This document shows positions 31,717 to 42,888 of a stretch of DNA of 64,000 nt, one piece after another (the stretch's first letter is position 1; each line of letters starts with the position of its first letter). The stretch covers positions 193,191,118 to 193,255,117 of the forward strand of contig CM037878.1 in assembly GCA_021292165.1 (NCBI GenBank), given 5' to 3'. The notes below the pieces were generated by a model. That model searched no databases, was not told the origin of the DNA, and saw only the letters and a list, made by a program, of their open reading frames with translations. Source of the DNA: Shinisaurus crocodilurus. Its lineage: Eukaryota; Chordata; Lepidosauria; Squamata; Shinisauridae. Made by a program: the position numbers and the translations under genes.

Positions 31717-32462
31717 GTGATATATACAAATTTAGAGTAAGTAATATACTTGGCACATTATGTAAAATTGATTTAGAAGAAATGATATTTTGACAGATCC
31801 AGTGGATACAAGAAAAGTATTGGGATAATGGAGATCTTTTCCCAAAGAAAAGCGGGAAAGCATTTGATCTATTTATAATGCTCTCATTCGGAATGATTTG
31901 GTTTTGTAAATCCAAATATCCCTCCCTCTCCCATTTCCTCTTCCTGTTATTTATTTATTTATTAATAAATAAATTCTAACCATTCTGGGAGTTGGTGTAG
32001 TATTGTATTTAACAGCATAAGATAACAGTGGGTCAGAGCAGAGGAATTCTTCCTGTGATCCATTCAGTCTCCAGACAGGTTCCTCCCTGCCCCCAAAATT
32101 CATTGTTTAATGGGAGAAGGAAACGGCAGAGCGCACTGAGAGAGGAGCGAAGCTGGCCACAAGCAAGAGCAAAGTGGCCTTGCATGTGGAGCCTGCCCCC
32201 AGCCCAGCATGCTGTGCAAAACAGGCCCTCCCAGAGGAAGTGGGGATTCAGGCTCAGCCTTCCTGTTATAGTAGCTCAACACAGCTAAAAAGCATCAGAA
32301 TAAATAAGCTGAGATTCATTGCTACCAGTTTTAAAGGATGCATTTTAAAATAGCTTTTCAGCTTCTGCTGCCTATAGTTCATACTGTTAGGGGGCAAGTG
32401 GCTTCATCCAGGAAAGGGAACTATCTATTAGCTTACTGTTTCCCAACATGTGGAATATGCCT

Positions 32463-32463
<1 letters not shown>
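31715..32463. other. Unassigned intergenic sequence
   Basis: An ATTT-repeat stretch near 31951-31970 resembles a LINE tail. No gene is supported. Confidence 0.3.

Positions 32464-32497
<34 letters not shown>
32464..32497. repeat. (CA)n microsatellite
   Basis: About 17 CA units. Confidence 0.95.
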
Positions 32498-32501
<4 letters not shown>

Positions 32502-32859
32502 ATGAGAAAAAATGATTGTATGCCTCTTTGAGCAGTTTGTATAGTGAAGTCCCTCTGATGTGCTGCATTGAGGTTTGTCATGAAGTTGTTGTATACCTTT
32601 TCTTTGGACAGGCGTACTAATGAAATCATCTACCCTAACCTATTCCTGCCAGAAGCACCAGACACAAGCATATGAGGAGAAGTTGCCCCTATTTGGGAAT
32701 GGAGTGACATATGAGCCCAAATATTTAATACTCTGTGGCAGACCAACTGCTGGATTGTGGAACTGTGGATTGTTGGTGCTTTGGGTGGATGTTTCAAATG
32801 TGTGTGCCACTTTTGACACTTTTGATGGGATTTGCTTGTTGTATCTCTGAACCCTGAAC

Positions 32860-33643
32860 TTTTTGCGAGGGTAAAGGGGGAAATGAAGAGACGAAACAAC
32901 AGTTATGGTATAAAATCAGGGCCACATTTATTAATTCAGAGGTCTGCAAAGGGAGAAGTGCGGGATTAACTAAGGCCGGCCCAAAGGCCAGTGGAGCATG
33001 TCTGGGCGAAAGCATCCCAAACTCGAGGGCGGCGCAGTGACTCGCCATCCTCGAATTCCGCACACGGGGTGCTGGGGGATCTACCAAGGTCACCGCCCCC
33101 CGGCGCCACGGACAACCGAGGAGGGTGAGATGCGTAGACCCCAAAGGCGACCCTACCCTCACAAATTGAGCCACAAGGCATCGACATTTGTGAGGCTCGG
33201 GTTCTCGCCCATCACCTTCAAAGGTGCCAAGGGATGCACACCGAAACCCTAACCCCCACTGCCTATTCACCGCACTTACCGCCTAACCTAAGGCCAATGT
33301 GACCGAAATAACCTGTAACCCAAAACAACAAACCCACCGCCGATTCCACAGTATGGAGTAGGCGAAACGCGCACATTGCCCCGAGCCAATTAGGACAATG
33401 AGCCAAAATTCCTACTCGGCCCCTTAAAAGGCGACCAGAGGAGCCCACACTGCTTCATCGGGAGTGGAGGGAGGGAGCTGCAAAGAAAGAGGCATGAGGT
33501 GGGGTCTCCTGTACATAAATACTGCCTCAGGGCCCCACCCCTTAAGCCTGTCCCCTTCGGGCAAACAATTTGCCCGTGCCCTGATTGGAGGTGAAATCAC
33601 CTCATTTAGAGTCCTCGTTCTCCACTCCCCCCCCTCGCAAAAA
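32860..33643 (-). mobile_element. CpG-rich LTR-like element
   Basis: Terminal 12-bp perfect inverted repeats TTTTTGCGAGGG and CCCTCGCAAAAA enclose 784 bp. Read on the minus strand, the TG...CA span is 33639-32864. It contains a TATA-like GTATTTATG near 33518 and an AATAAA near 32925-32930, followed by a T-rich stretch, in the order expected for U3-R-U5. CpG density is high. No target duplication was found, so a TIR transposon remains possible. The family is not recognised. Confidence 0.5.
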
Positions 33644-33740
33644 CTCTCCCCACCCCACAGGAGCGTGGGGTGTGAAGGGAACAGTGTCTAGGAAAGATAT
33701 TGAATTGTGTCAAGGGCTGATAGTGAGGGTGGCTGATAGT

Positions 33741-33785
33741 GTGTGATGCATCAAAAATGAGTAGACTATTGTACAGTTGGGAATG
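33741..33785. repeat. 45-bp exact direct repeat, copy 2
   Basis: Partner of 31361-31405. Followed at 33786-33850 by degenerate GATA and GAAA tandem repeats. Confidence 0.85.
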
Positions 33786-33850
33786 GACTATGAGATAGAT
33801 GATGATAGACAGATGATAGATAGAAAGAAAAAGGAAAGAAAGAAAGATGT
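33786..33850. repeat. GATA/GAAA simple repeat
   Basis: Mixed tetranucleotide units; low complexity. Confidence 0.85.
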
Positions 33851-35297
33851 ACGTGTATGTGCCATCTTCAGATTCGGTATTATTATTTTCAACTCTTAAG
33901 TATATTCTGACCTCTCAGCAGCCAGGGTCCATTAGTTTCCAATTCAGATTTCAAGGCTAGAGTCTCTTTGCACTGCTGGCACTAGAAATCGACTACCAGC
34001 TGTGCCAGTATCCTGTTAAGTGGGGTTTCAGGGAAAGAAGGAGGGTTTAAAGAATAAGAGGCATGTGAGATGGAAGAGGGCTGGGTGGAAGCGAAGGGGT
34101 TTGGGGCCTGGGCTGCTGAAAAAGTGCTTAAAGGAGAATTCTTCTCCAAAACAGATTAAAATCCAAGCCAGAGAAGAATTCAGGTGCCCTTATTCATTTA
34201 TTAATGTTATTTTACTTATTTCTATCCCACACCCTTCAAATACATTTTTCCTCAGGGCTGTATATCTTCTTTGAAGTGAGGGTTATGAGCCATCAGAGTC
34301 CATAATCTTGAGCCTGGGGATTGTAAAGTTTGTTTGATAATATATCTAGGAGAAATACACGTGTAGACAGAAATGTCTGCTGTGTAGTATAGCGTGGATT
34401 CTCTCCTCACACATGACACTGCTCAGGCAAGTAGACTGATTACCCACGCAAGCTTTCAGTGTGTGAATAAGTGACCAACTGTGGCTTATGGTTCACACCA
34501 TATGGACACCCTGGGTGCAGACCATAAGAACCTAATTTAAGCAGTTTCTTCTAGCATCATTCATCTTGTTGAGTGTGCCCCATCAAAGAGAAACCTATTT
34601 ACTGCATGCATATGGCATACAGCTGCTGGGAAATGTCCATGACCTGCCCTCTTATTTCTCTCTGACAGATGTATTTCTTCATGAAGATGATTATCTCCTC
34701 CTTTTTCTCATTTTCTGTCATGATTACCCTCTCCGCGTGATGCTCTGTAGAGCAAAATCATATTTCTTTTGGCAATCACGTTGCTTTCTTTCATGTAATA
34801 CTTTTCTAACCAGGAGGAGGTATATCAAAAGTGTTTTTACATATTCAAAGGAGGAATACATTATTCCAGGATCAGGAGTTTTCACATTTGTCACAATGAG
34901 CACCCCTATTTTCAGGGGATGAAAAAACTGTTCAGGATTTCCTAATTATACTAATGACCTCTTCATGTATGAGAATTTTCCTGTATGGATATAAAATGCA
35001 TGTACACCATAACATTCAAAGAACATGCACACACACTTGCCTGTTGTCATTGTTGTTTATTAAATCCATGCATCACTTCACAGTGCAAAAAGCAGTCTTG
35101 AAGCGACCTACAAATATACACAAATTCAGAAATCCATAATTAATATAACAGAGAAAACAAAGCCAATATAAACAATAATCAACACAATAAACAATATGTA
35201 TGTGCTACTTTGCAGGACATAAATACAGTGGGAAGCTATGAACTATCACCAACTTGTACACATTTATATTCCTCTGCAGGAGAAAGTGTACATAGTA
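33851..35297. other. Unassigned intergenic sequence
   Basis: A 118-codon ATG frame at 34566-34922 shows no recognisable domain, and its residue make-up (Leu, Tyr, Phe, Cys) is that of AT-rich chance sequence. No splice or poly(A) context supports it. Confidence 0.35.
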
Positions 35298-35548
35298 CAG
35301 TAATACCTTGGATTGCAAGTAACTTGGTTTGAGAGCGTTTTGCAAGACAAGCAAATTTTTAAATATTTATTTATTTATTTATTGACTTGATATACAAGTG
35401 ACGTCTTGCAATACAAGTACTGTAGTACGGCTTAAATTAAAAATCTCTGTACAAATTTTTTTGGGGGGATTTCGTTTTGATATAAGAGTGTTTTGGATTA
35501 CAAGCATGTTTCCGGAACGAATTATGCTCTCAATCCAAGGCATGACTG
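35298..35548. mobile_element. pogo/Tigger-like MITE copy B (without GC module)
   Basis: Ends CAGTAATACCTTGGATTGCA and 'caatccaaggcatgactg', TA duplications at 35296-35297 and 35549-35550. The outer arms match copies A and C. The centre instead carries 'actgtagtacggcttaaatt' and an ATTT-rich stretch. This shows the GC-rich module is an extra component of copies A and C. Confidence 0.8.
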
Positions 35549-35814
35549 TATATTGAGTTTGAAACAGTACAGAGCTCTGAGGAGCAAAAATAAAGAGAAG
35601 ACCAGGCAACCCTCATCTTCCCAGTTGGGGTGGGGAACAACAATTCACCATTTACAGCTAGTCCGGTTTAGGGGTAATGGACACATTTCTTTGAACATGT
35701 AGAGAGATTGTTTGAAAACAGCCTTCATGTGATTATTAGGGCTGCCATGCTTTTTTGCAGTGACAGTTGCATGCATTATTGAAATAGGGGTCTGAATGCA
35801 GAAAGAGACACAGG

Positions 35815-36535
35815 GAGGAGGGATGGATGGATCTATCCATATTGGTTTCTCTTTTTTCCCCAATTTTAAGTTAGGTTCATCTTAAACATTGAGAATTTCT
35901 CCAGTCTTAAGTTAGTTCCATCCTGAACTTTGAGATTTTAAAAAAAGATGTGCATGAAAATCCGTACACGTTTGTGCACATTTCTCCTAATGCATGCATT
36001 CTTATACAGTAATACCTTGGATTGCAAGCACAATTCGTTCCGGAACCGTGCTTGTAATCCAAAACACTCTTATATCAAAGCGAGTCTCTGGCGGGCGTGA
36101 GCGGGGCCGATTTCGGCCCGCTACGCCCGCTCGAGGCGAGCGGTTACATCCCTAGCTTGTATTGCAAGACGTCGCTTGTTTATCAAGTCAAATTTTTAAC
36201 ATTTTTTTGCTTGTCTTGCAAAACACTCTCAGACCAAGTTACTTGCAATCCAAGGTATTACTGTATGCATTTTTGCCTAATATATTTATTTTATTTATTT
36301 ATATGCATTTTTTTGCAAACACTTTCCTAATATAATGTATATTTGAACATAATTTTCTCTATTATGCACATTTATGTATGCAATATTTTTTTTAAGTGGT
36401 AGAACTCCATCGCAAAATTCGGGAAAGTGTGCATTTTGAAGGAAAACAGAGTTTCGGACTGCACAGTAGTTTCCAAGTGTGGAATTAGGTAAGTTTCCAT
36501 TAAAATATGAACTGAACTTTTTTCTCCCTGATGCC
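35815..36535. mobile_element. AT-rich TAGGGATGG-type element split by MITE C
   Basis: Shared blocks with 53559-53940 include 'tttctcttttttcc', TGCATGCATT-rich sequence, 'aactttgaaggatgactgagtttcgg'-like text (here 'attttgaaggaaaacagagtttcgg') and 'ttaggtaagttt'. Ends are decayed. MITE C (36007-36263) is inserted inside it. Confidence 0.5.
36007..36263. mobile_element. pogo/Tigger-like MITE copy C (chimeric, inverted to A)
   Basis: Same ends and TA duplications (36005-36006, 36264-36265). It carries the GC-rich module at about 36080-36155, ending GGTTACATCCCTA. In reverse complement it follows copy A through the whole length, with the same module junctions ('cgccagagactcgctttgatata'). Confidence 0.8.
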
Positions 36536-37374
36536 TAATTGCGAGATATAGGAAGTGAAAGAGAAAGAAAAAGGGAACAAGGGGATGATCCAGCTGTGAT
36601 TATTTTTTTTTTAATGTCTCCACTCACATTCCCAAGGAATAGCAGAGATTTGCTTTGTTTGCTTACATAAAGATAAGTTTATCAAGATGATCTATCTATG
36701 TTGTGATGCTTGGGAATGTGATCTTTGCAAATTCTGAGATGAACTGACCTGATCTGTACCTCCTGGATTAATGTGCACTTTGGAACTTAGCTATACACTG
36801 GCTTCTACACTTCCTGAGTGTTTTGGCACAGTTCTTGGCTCAAACACACACATACACACACTTGAGATGAAACACATTTAGAAATGTGTGGTTGAGGCAA
36901 AGACCTTTAGATATAGATTGCCAACATAGCATGGACTCTGTCAGGAAGTGTTGCTCTCCTCTCTCTCTCTCTATGCCCCATTTCCCCCCCATCCTCATTC
37001 TCAGCACCTTATTTGCTAAACTTGGCAGTGGCAAGATTTAGACAGGCCTTTTTACTCGCTAGATCAATGCCCTACCATCTGCTGTATTGGCATGAATTCT
37101 TGCTGCAGAATATCAATGTCCATGTGGGTCTGAAGAAGTGCAAAATATGACTCGGGTAACGGTTGTTGTTTTTTCAATGTAATTGTTACAGTAGTTTATG
37201 TGAAGTGTTCTTTTGTCCACTCTATCCTTCTTGATTTTATGTTCATGATCTACTAGCAGATACCAGGCTTCATGTTACGGGGGTGTGGGGGTGGGGTGAG
37301 TTAAATCTTTAGCTATTAAAAGATGTAAAACAAATTACCTCAGAATAAATCTAATTACTCTGAGTCAATAGCAA
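36536..37374. other. Unassigned intergenic sequence
   Basis: Short CA and CT runs near 36845 and 36960. No gene is supported. Confidence 0.3.
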
Positions 37375-37880
37375 ATGGTCTAAAAGATCGATATGATTCT
37401 GGTTAATTCTGCTGCTAAATGCCAGGTCAGTAAACAATAAGACTGCTGTAATAAAGAATTTAATCCTGCATGAACTAGCTGACCTGGCATGTGTGACAAA
37501 TACTTGGTTGGGCGAGGAGGATGGAGTCAGTTTAGTCCAACTGTGCCCACCAGGTTTTTGAGTGCAGCCACAGGCAGGATTTGATGGGTATGGAGGCAGA
37601 GTCACAATGATCTTTTGTGAGTTAGTCTCTCTGTTCAGAGCTCCCCTCCAGCAATCCTTGAGATTTCAGTGTGTACATTTGGTGGTGGGGCATCAAGACA
37701 GGATTGTGATTCTGTTGGTGTACCACCCACCCCACTGCCCAATCTTCTCCCTGTCTAAGCTGACAATTGTGGTCTGCGGTGGTGGTGTTGATTTCACCCA
37801 AATTTATTGTGTTGGGAGGTTTCAACATCCATGCCTAGCACCCCTCATCTGGAGCAGCTCAAGCTCTCACGGATTCCATA
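37375..37880 (+). pseudogene. L2-type LINE AP-endonuclease remnant
   Basis: With shifts and stops, the plus strand reads LLNARSVNNKTAVIKNLILHELADLACVTDTWL (37420-37510 region), the N-terminal phrase of an EEP-type endonuclease in L2/CR1-group LINEs. VVGHQDRIVILLVYHPPHCP and LGGFNIHA follow. It is interrupted near 37890 by a minus-strand LINE 3' end. Confidence 0.75.
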
Positions 37881-37899
37881 ACAACTATGGGCTTGGCTC

Positions 37900-38470
37900 A
37901 CTTTGTTTGTTTGTTTGTTTGTTTGAAATATTTCTTGGCTGCCTTTCAGGACAGGAGCCCTCCCAAGATGGCGGACAACAATAGAACACATAATAAAACC
38001 CAATGTGATGATAAAAACAGTAAAAACACAATAAAAATAGCAACAGCAGCACACATTCTAAAAAACAAAACAAAAAACCCCACATCAAACACCAGCATAA
38101 AATAAAACTTACAACAGACAGTTGCAACCCAGTCCAGTAATACATAATCAGGGCAAGGGCAAGGTAAAGTAGTAAGTCTTCAGGGCCTTCTTGAAAGTCT
38201 GCAACAATGGGGCCTGGCAGACCACCAATGGCAACTTATTCCAGAGGGGTGGGGCCGCTGTGGAAAAGGCCCTCTTTCAGGTGGACACCTGCCTAACTGC
38301 TCTCACAGGTGGGCAAATGAGAAGGGCCTCTCTTGCTGATCTTAAAGTGCGGGCAGGCAGATATGGGGGAAGGTGGTCCTTCAGGGAATATCTGGCCCTA
38401 CACATGTGGCAGGGCACACTCTGGATCTTGTATTTTCCAGACAGGATGAAAGTGGTCTGTGGATAGAGGG
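37900..38470 (-). mobile_element. LINE 3' end, minus strand
   Basis: The T-rich (GTTT)n at 37902-37925 is the tail when read from the minus strand. Further right, 'ttccagaggggtggggccgctgtggaaaaggccctc' type sequence is the 3' coding end of an L2-type ORF2 (compare 61090-61250 and 42200-42420). The 38191-38466 plus-strand frame is its antisense shadow. Confidence 0.6.
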
Positions 38471-38645
38471 GAGTTCAAAATAACTCCATTGTCATTGAGA
38501 GGTCACCACCCAGTAGGCTTTACATTCACTGGGACTCCTAACTTATGTAGAGGTGGGGAACATCTTAAAATGCTTTTCCTCAGAGCCTACTGGATCCATA
38601 ATATATGACTGAAGATCATTTTAAATTGAAGATGAAGTTATTTTA

Positions 38646-38830
38646 TAGGGATGTACAAGAATTTTGTTTCAATTCACAAATCATCCAAACCAGCCCCATT
38701 TGCAACCCCAAACTTAAACAGGAGCACATTTAAAAAAAGAAAAATGTTTACAAATTCTCCAAGTTGCGATTGTGTTCGAAAAATGTGTTTTTAATGTGCA
38801 CTTTGAAGTGCTTTATGATCCTTAGTCATG
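38646..38830. mobile_element. TAGGGATGTAC element fragment
   Basis: Starts TAGGGATGTACAAGAATTTT and shares 'cccatttgcaaccccaaac' and 'gttcgaaaaatgtg' with 46078-46240. The right terminus was not found. Confidence 0.5.
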
Positions 38831-39889
38831 TGTATGCGATGCATGCCCAGCATACCTGAACCAACATTTTGCTCCTGGAAAGTGGAAATTACTGGAATCA
38901 TAACTACCCAAGTACAGTATTGTTTAATAGGTTAAACTGCCTTTGATTTTATTTAGATGAAACAAATCCTTATCAAGACTTCACTTTAGAAATACAGATT
39001 AACATTTCTGCTTTTACATGTACCCAATGAAATGGGGAACAATCCTGACTGGGGTGTCTAGACAAATTAAGAAGAATCTTATTTGGTTGCCACTCCAAAT
39101 TCTCCTGCATCTTCTTTGCGTAACTAGTAATGCCAGTCTCACTCCAACCTTTTTGTCAGCTTCTAACAGTTTGCTCCGCACCTTCTTCCAGCTGAAAACA
39201 GCATCTCGAATTCTAACGAAGGAAAAATTAATTGAATGAAGGCAGAGTGTGACTGATGGAAGGCTAAAGTAACATCAGAGAAGCACAAGATTCAGAGGGG
39301 CAGTAGAAAACGTAAACAGCATGGCAATTCAGGTGACTTTAAATGAGGAAAAAACTAAACATTACAAAAATCCAGCTCATGCAAAGGTTTGAAGATAACA
39401 CTCCCCCCCCCCCGAAATAATGAATTCCTTCTCCCTTCTCCACAGCTGAAGAGTCACACCATTATCTATCTCCTAATTTAAACTACTTTATATGATAGAA
39501 AAATGGCAGGGGGGGCAACATATTCATGGATTGAAAGATAGCAAGAAAAAAAGAATGTGTGTGGGCAGGAAAGAGTAGAAAAGTGTTGACTTCATAGAAT
39601 CACATTCTAGGTATAATCTGCTTCATATGATTTAATGTCAACAGACAGAGAAATAAAACAAACTGAAATATTTGTAGTCAATTTTACTATTGCGATGGAA
39701 AAGGTATATCAAACAATTGTATAAACCCATATTTGAAAATACATATTGCCTCATACTTCTGGTTACTTTTTATATTTTATGTAGCTTAATTGTTTTATTG
39801 CATGCTCGAATTATGCTGAATGGTTTATGGAGCATCTAAAATCAATTACTGTTAACCTTCCTATTTTTGCCAAGTAGCCAGGATTGACA
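38831..39889. other. Unassigned intergenic sequence
   Basis: No gene or repeat border recognised. Confidence 0.3.
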
Positions 39890-39897
39890 GGCTAGAA

Positions 39898-40166
39898 CAG
39901 GGGTTCTCAACCAGAGGGGAATTCCCCCCTAGTGGGGTAATTTTAGGATTTCAGAGGGGGGGGAATTGGGACCACAGACTCAAATGGTTGGAAAGGAATA
40001 CTGAACTTTCTACAAATTACAGTTCTACAGATTGTACATAATCTACAGGACATCACACCTTACTGTATGGCACAGATTAAGTCAGACAATCTTGGAAAGG
40101 GAGGAATGACATTTCTGACATATGGTGAAAGGGGTGCATGGGGCAAAAAAAGGTAGAGAACCACTG
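39898..40166. mobile_element. hAT MITE with perfect 8-bp duplication
   Basis: Ends CAGGGGTTCTCAACC and GGTAGAGAACCACTG, with perfect target duplications GGCTAGAA at 39890-39897 and 40167-40174. Length 269 bp, non-coding. The clean duplication makes this one of the better-defined DNA-transposon insertions here. Confidence 0.9.
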
Positions 40167-40458
40167 GGCTAGAACTTGCAGACTTCACTGCAGCTTGTTC
40201 CTGTATTTTAGATGTGCTGTGTCACCTCTACTACTGTTCTGAGGCACTCGCAGCTGTGTCCCTGTGGAAGGAAGTGAAATGCAGAGCCTACCATGAAGGC
40301 TCTGCTTCTACTGGCACTTTCTTGTTAGTGATTTCGGCCTGATTTAGAATTGTCACTGGCTGCAAGGTGACACATGCTCAGTATACATCCATACATTGGC
40401 TTGCTGCTCATGGAATCATAAAATTATGGAGTTCAAAGGAGCCTTGGAGTTCATCTAG

Positions 40459-40505
40459 CTAGGGATGGGCAAATCTCTCAGTTTCGCGTTCTTTGGCATT
40501 CATTT

Positions 40506-40546
<41 letters not shown>

Positions 40547-40640
40547 TCAGGTTCTCAGGGTCGAGCGGCACAGAGAACTGCTCTGCGCCGCTCAGGAGAT
40601 CGAGGCGGGGGCCGCCCCCGCGGAGAGTCGAGGCGGGTTC
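40459..40640. mobile_element. CpG-rich TAGGGATG element fragment with (ATC)n
   Basis: Starts CTAGGGATGGGCAAATCTC. An (ATC)n microsatellite (40508-40546) separates it from a CpG-rich arm, CGAGCGGCACAGAGAACTGC, whose counterpart 'gcagttctccgcgccactcgag' appears at 18570 and 51620. The (ATC)n encodes a spurious polyhistidine frame. Confidence 0.6.
40508..40546. repeat. (ATC)n microsatellite
   Basis: About 13 trinucleotide units inside the preceding element. Confidence 0.95.
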
Positions 40641-40932
40641 GATTTCATGGCTACTTAAAAGAGCACCCTGGACTTGCCTCTTCTGTTCACCATTGCAGCC
40701 TGCTTGTTCACCTGCCTCTCGCTCTGGCCCAGATGAGAAGGAGGAGCGGTAGATGCCACTGCCTGCTTGCATACTGGCTCTCCTGGCAAGAAAGCAGGTG
40801 GTAGCAATTATGAGAAAAAGCATGAGCAACAATAGCAGCTGGTGACAATGATGGTGAAAAGGTAGACTCAATGACGTGACGGAGGCTACCCACTCTACCC
40901 CTAGAGCCCTCAGAAACCTGGAGCCTGCACTG
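40641..40932. mobile_element. hAT-type MITE, family of 29351-29695
   Basis: Shares 'caccattgcagcctgcttgttc', 'gtggtagcaattatgagaaaaagcatgag' and the right end CCTGGAGCCTGCACTG with the other two copies. The left end is lost into the fold-back element, the same neighbour combination as at 18848-19530. Confidence 0.65.
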
Positions 40933-41276
40933 CCATCAAGCTGCCAGGTTTTTTTAATTAAAGATTTTTTTTAACATAGCCTATCTCTCCCTGCTTATAT
41001 CATGATGATTAAAATGAATGAGTGCAGTCTTAGCACCTGTCATTGGGTGAAAGGACTTTGAATGTCTGACATTATTCAAAAGCAAGGATATGTTATTGTA
41101 TCTGATGCCCCAGGTGGGATACCATGAAAGGTCATTCTATGCAGGATTGCTCAGATTAAGAACAAGAATGATTGAATTATCCAGTATACAAAGCTATCAA
41201 TTCAAGAGTTGGCATTTTAACCCCAAATATTTCAGTATGCCTTATTTCTCAGTATTGCAATTAATTGGGATAGAAT
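40933..41276. other. Unassigned intergenic sequence
   Basis: Nothing recognised. Confidence 0.3.
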
Positions 41277-41420
41277 AGAATCATAGAATAGTAGAGTTGG
41301 AAGGGGCCTATAAGGCCATCGAGTCCAACCCCCTGCTCAATGTAGGAGAACAGATGTGGGCAGCCCAGGCAGTCATCCATCCAAGCACTGACCTGGCTCA
41401 TACCTGCTTAGTTTCAGCAT
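41277..41420 (-). mobile_element. 5S-rRNA-headed SINE with CR1 tail, copy 1
   Basis: On the minus strand, 41420-41365 resembles 5S rRNA (complement of 'ccatccaagcactgacctgg' and 'acctgcttagtttcag'). It is followed directly by a CR1-type tail ending 'tattctatgattctattc'. The tail matches the last 75 bp of the CR1 at 58815-58890. Its 5' end is cut by the tRNA SINE at 41421. Confidence 0.7.
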
Positions 41421-41650
41421 GTGTGGCGTAGTGGTTAGAGTGTTGGACTGGGACTCGGGAGATCCGGGTTCAAATCCCCGCTTGGCCATGAAACTCACTG
41501 GGTGACTTTGGGCCAGTCACTGACTCTCAGCCTAACCTACCTCACAGGGTTGTTGTGAGGATAAAATGGAGAGGAGGAGGAGGATTATGTAAGCCGCCTT
41601 GGGTTCCTTGCAGGAAAAAAGGCGGGGTATAAATGTAATAAATAAATAAA
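41421..41650 (+). mobile_element. tRNA-headed MIR-like SINE, full length
   Basis: GTGTGGCGTAGTGGTTAGAG gives the pol III A box and GGTTCAAATCCC the B box. The core 'ggtgactttgggccagtcact' resembles the MIR/CORE domain. The tail runs 'aagccgccttgggttccttg' to (AATA)n. Other copies: 60815-60992 (headless) and 63505-63730 (minus). Confidence 0.85.
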
Positions 41651-41779
41651 TATGGCCTGCATTATGTGCTCTCTACGCCACCTACTTGAACTGGATGTTC
41701 TCCAGTGAACTATTTCAGTGTCAAAAAGAGACTTTTGGGGAGATAAAATGTTTTCAAAAGACCCCCAAAATCTTACATA

Positions 41780-42545
41780 GTAACTTAAGAAGAGTTTTAT
41801 TTGATCAGACCAAAGGCTGATCTGATACAGCATCCAGTTTCCCTCAGTGGCCAACCAGATGTCTATGGGAAGTCCACAAGCAAGACATAAGTACACTAGT
41901 CCTCTCCCACTGTTGTTCTCCAGTGACTCACATTCAGAGGCATACTGCCTCTGATCCTGGAGATAGTACTGTTTGTTTATTAATTTATTTATTTATTTAT
42001 TATATTTATGAATCGCCCATCTGGCCAGACATCTGGCCACTCTGAGCGATGTACAGTCCAATAAAATACAAGAGGGGGGGGGAACACACACACACACACA
42101 CACAGTATAAAACACAATTAAAAACAGTACAAAACTTAAAAATCCTAACCCACCCCATATTCCCGCCTGAAAAGCCACGTTTTTAATGCCCGGTGGAGGC
42201 TAATCAAGGAAGGGGCATGGATGGCGGAGGTCACTGGGGAGGGAGTTCCATAAATTGGGGGTTGCCACAGAAAAGGCCCTCCTCCTAGTCCCCACCAGCC
42301 TGGTTTCTCTGGCTGATGGGACAGGGAGAAGGCCGTCCGTGGCAGATCTTGTTGAGCAGCCTACTTGATGTTGCTGGAGGTGCTCCTTGAGATAAACTGG
42401 CATCATTACTGGCATCATTACTATTAGCCTGTGTTAGCCTTATTCTCCATGAATTTATCTAATCCCTTTTTAAAGCCATTTAAGTTGATAGCCAAGACCA
42501 CATCTTGTGGTAGCAAATTCAGTGGTTTAATTATGCACTGTGATT
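41780..42545. repeat. Old interspersed repeat split by a LINE
   Basis: 'gatctgatacagcatccagtttcc' on the left and 'cttattctccatgaatttatctaatccc' on the right (from about 42425) read as consecutive parts of one repeat. They are separated by the LINE tail 41936-42419. Family not named. Confidence 0.5.
41936..42419 (-). mobile_element. L2-type LINE 3' end, minus strand
   Basis: The minus-strand frame 42418-42200 ends AFSVATPNLWNSLPSDLRHPCPF, the conserved C-terminal phrase of L2-type ORF2. A 3' UTR and an (AATA)n tail (T-rich at 41975-42005 on this strand) follow. A (CA)n run lies at 42084-42104. It inserted into the older repeat that flanks it. Confidence 0.8.
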
Positions 42546-42731
42546 GCAGCCCTGATTGAGTGTAGCTCACACAGGTGGGATACCTCAAACAGTCATTGTA
42601 TGCAAGCTTATCTATTAGAGTTCCCCATCTAAATACCAGCAACTAAAACTGAGGTGACACAAAAGTCACATGGTAACTCTGAGGGAACACAACATTCTCC
42701 CCTCCCGCTCTGTCAATCCGTGCTTCACTTT

Positions 42732-42888
42732 TAGGGATGAATGAATGTGTCAGGTTCGCTTTCTCCCACATTCATTTAAAAAAAAACAACAACTCATAAG
42801 TTCCTTCTGTCCCAAATATGAAGAAATTGACAGATTCTGGTAAATTATTATAAAAAATGTACTGAAACAAAATTCTCATCCATCTCTA
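42732..42888. mobile_element. Short TAGGGATG-ended element
   Basis: Ends TAGGGATGAATG and CATCCATCTCTA. 157 bp, AT-rich; the neighbouring 43085-43205 is a partial copy of the same interior ('tctcccacattcg', 'actgaaacaaaattct'). Confidence 0.55.

Noticed and set aside
34566..34922. 118-codon ATG frame as a small gene
   Set aside because: No domain, no homologue recognised, and a Cys/Tyr/Leu composition typical of chance AT-rich frames.
40465..40752. Frame with a run of histidines (also 57879-58079)
   Set aside because: Both are translations of (ATC)n/(ATG)n microsatellites.
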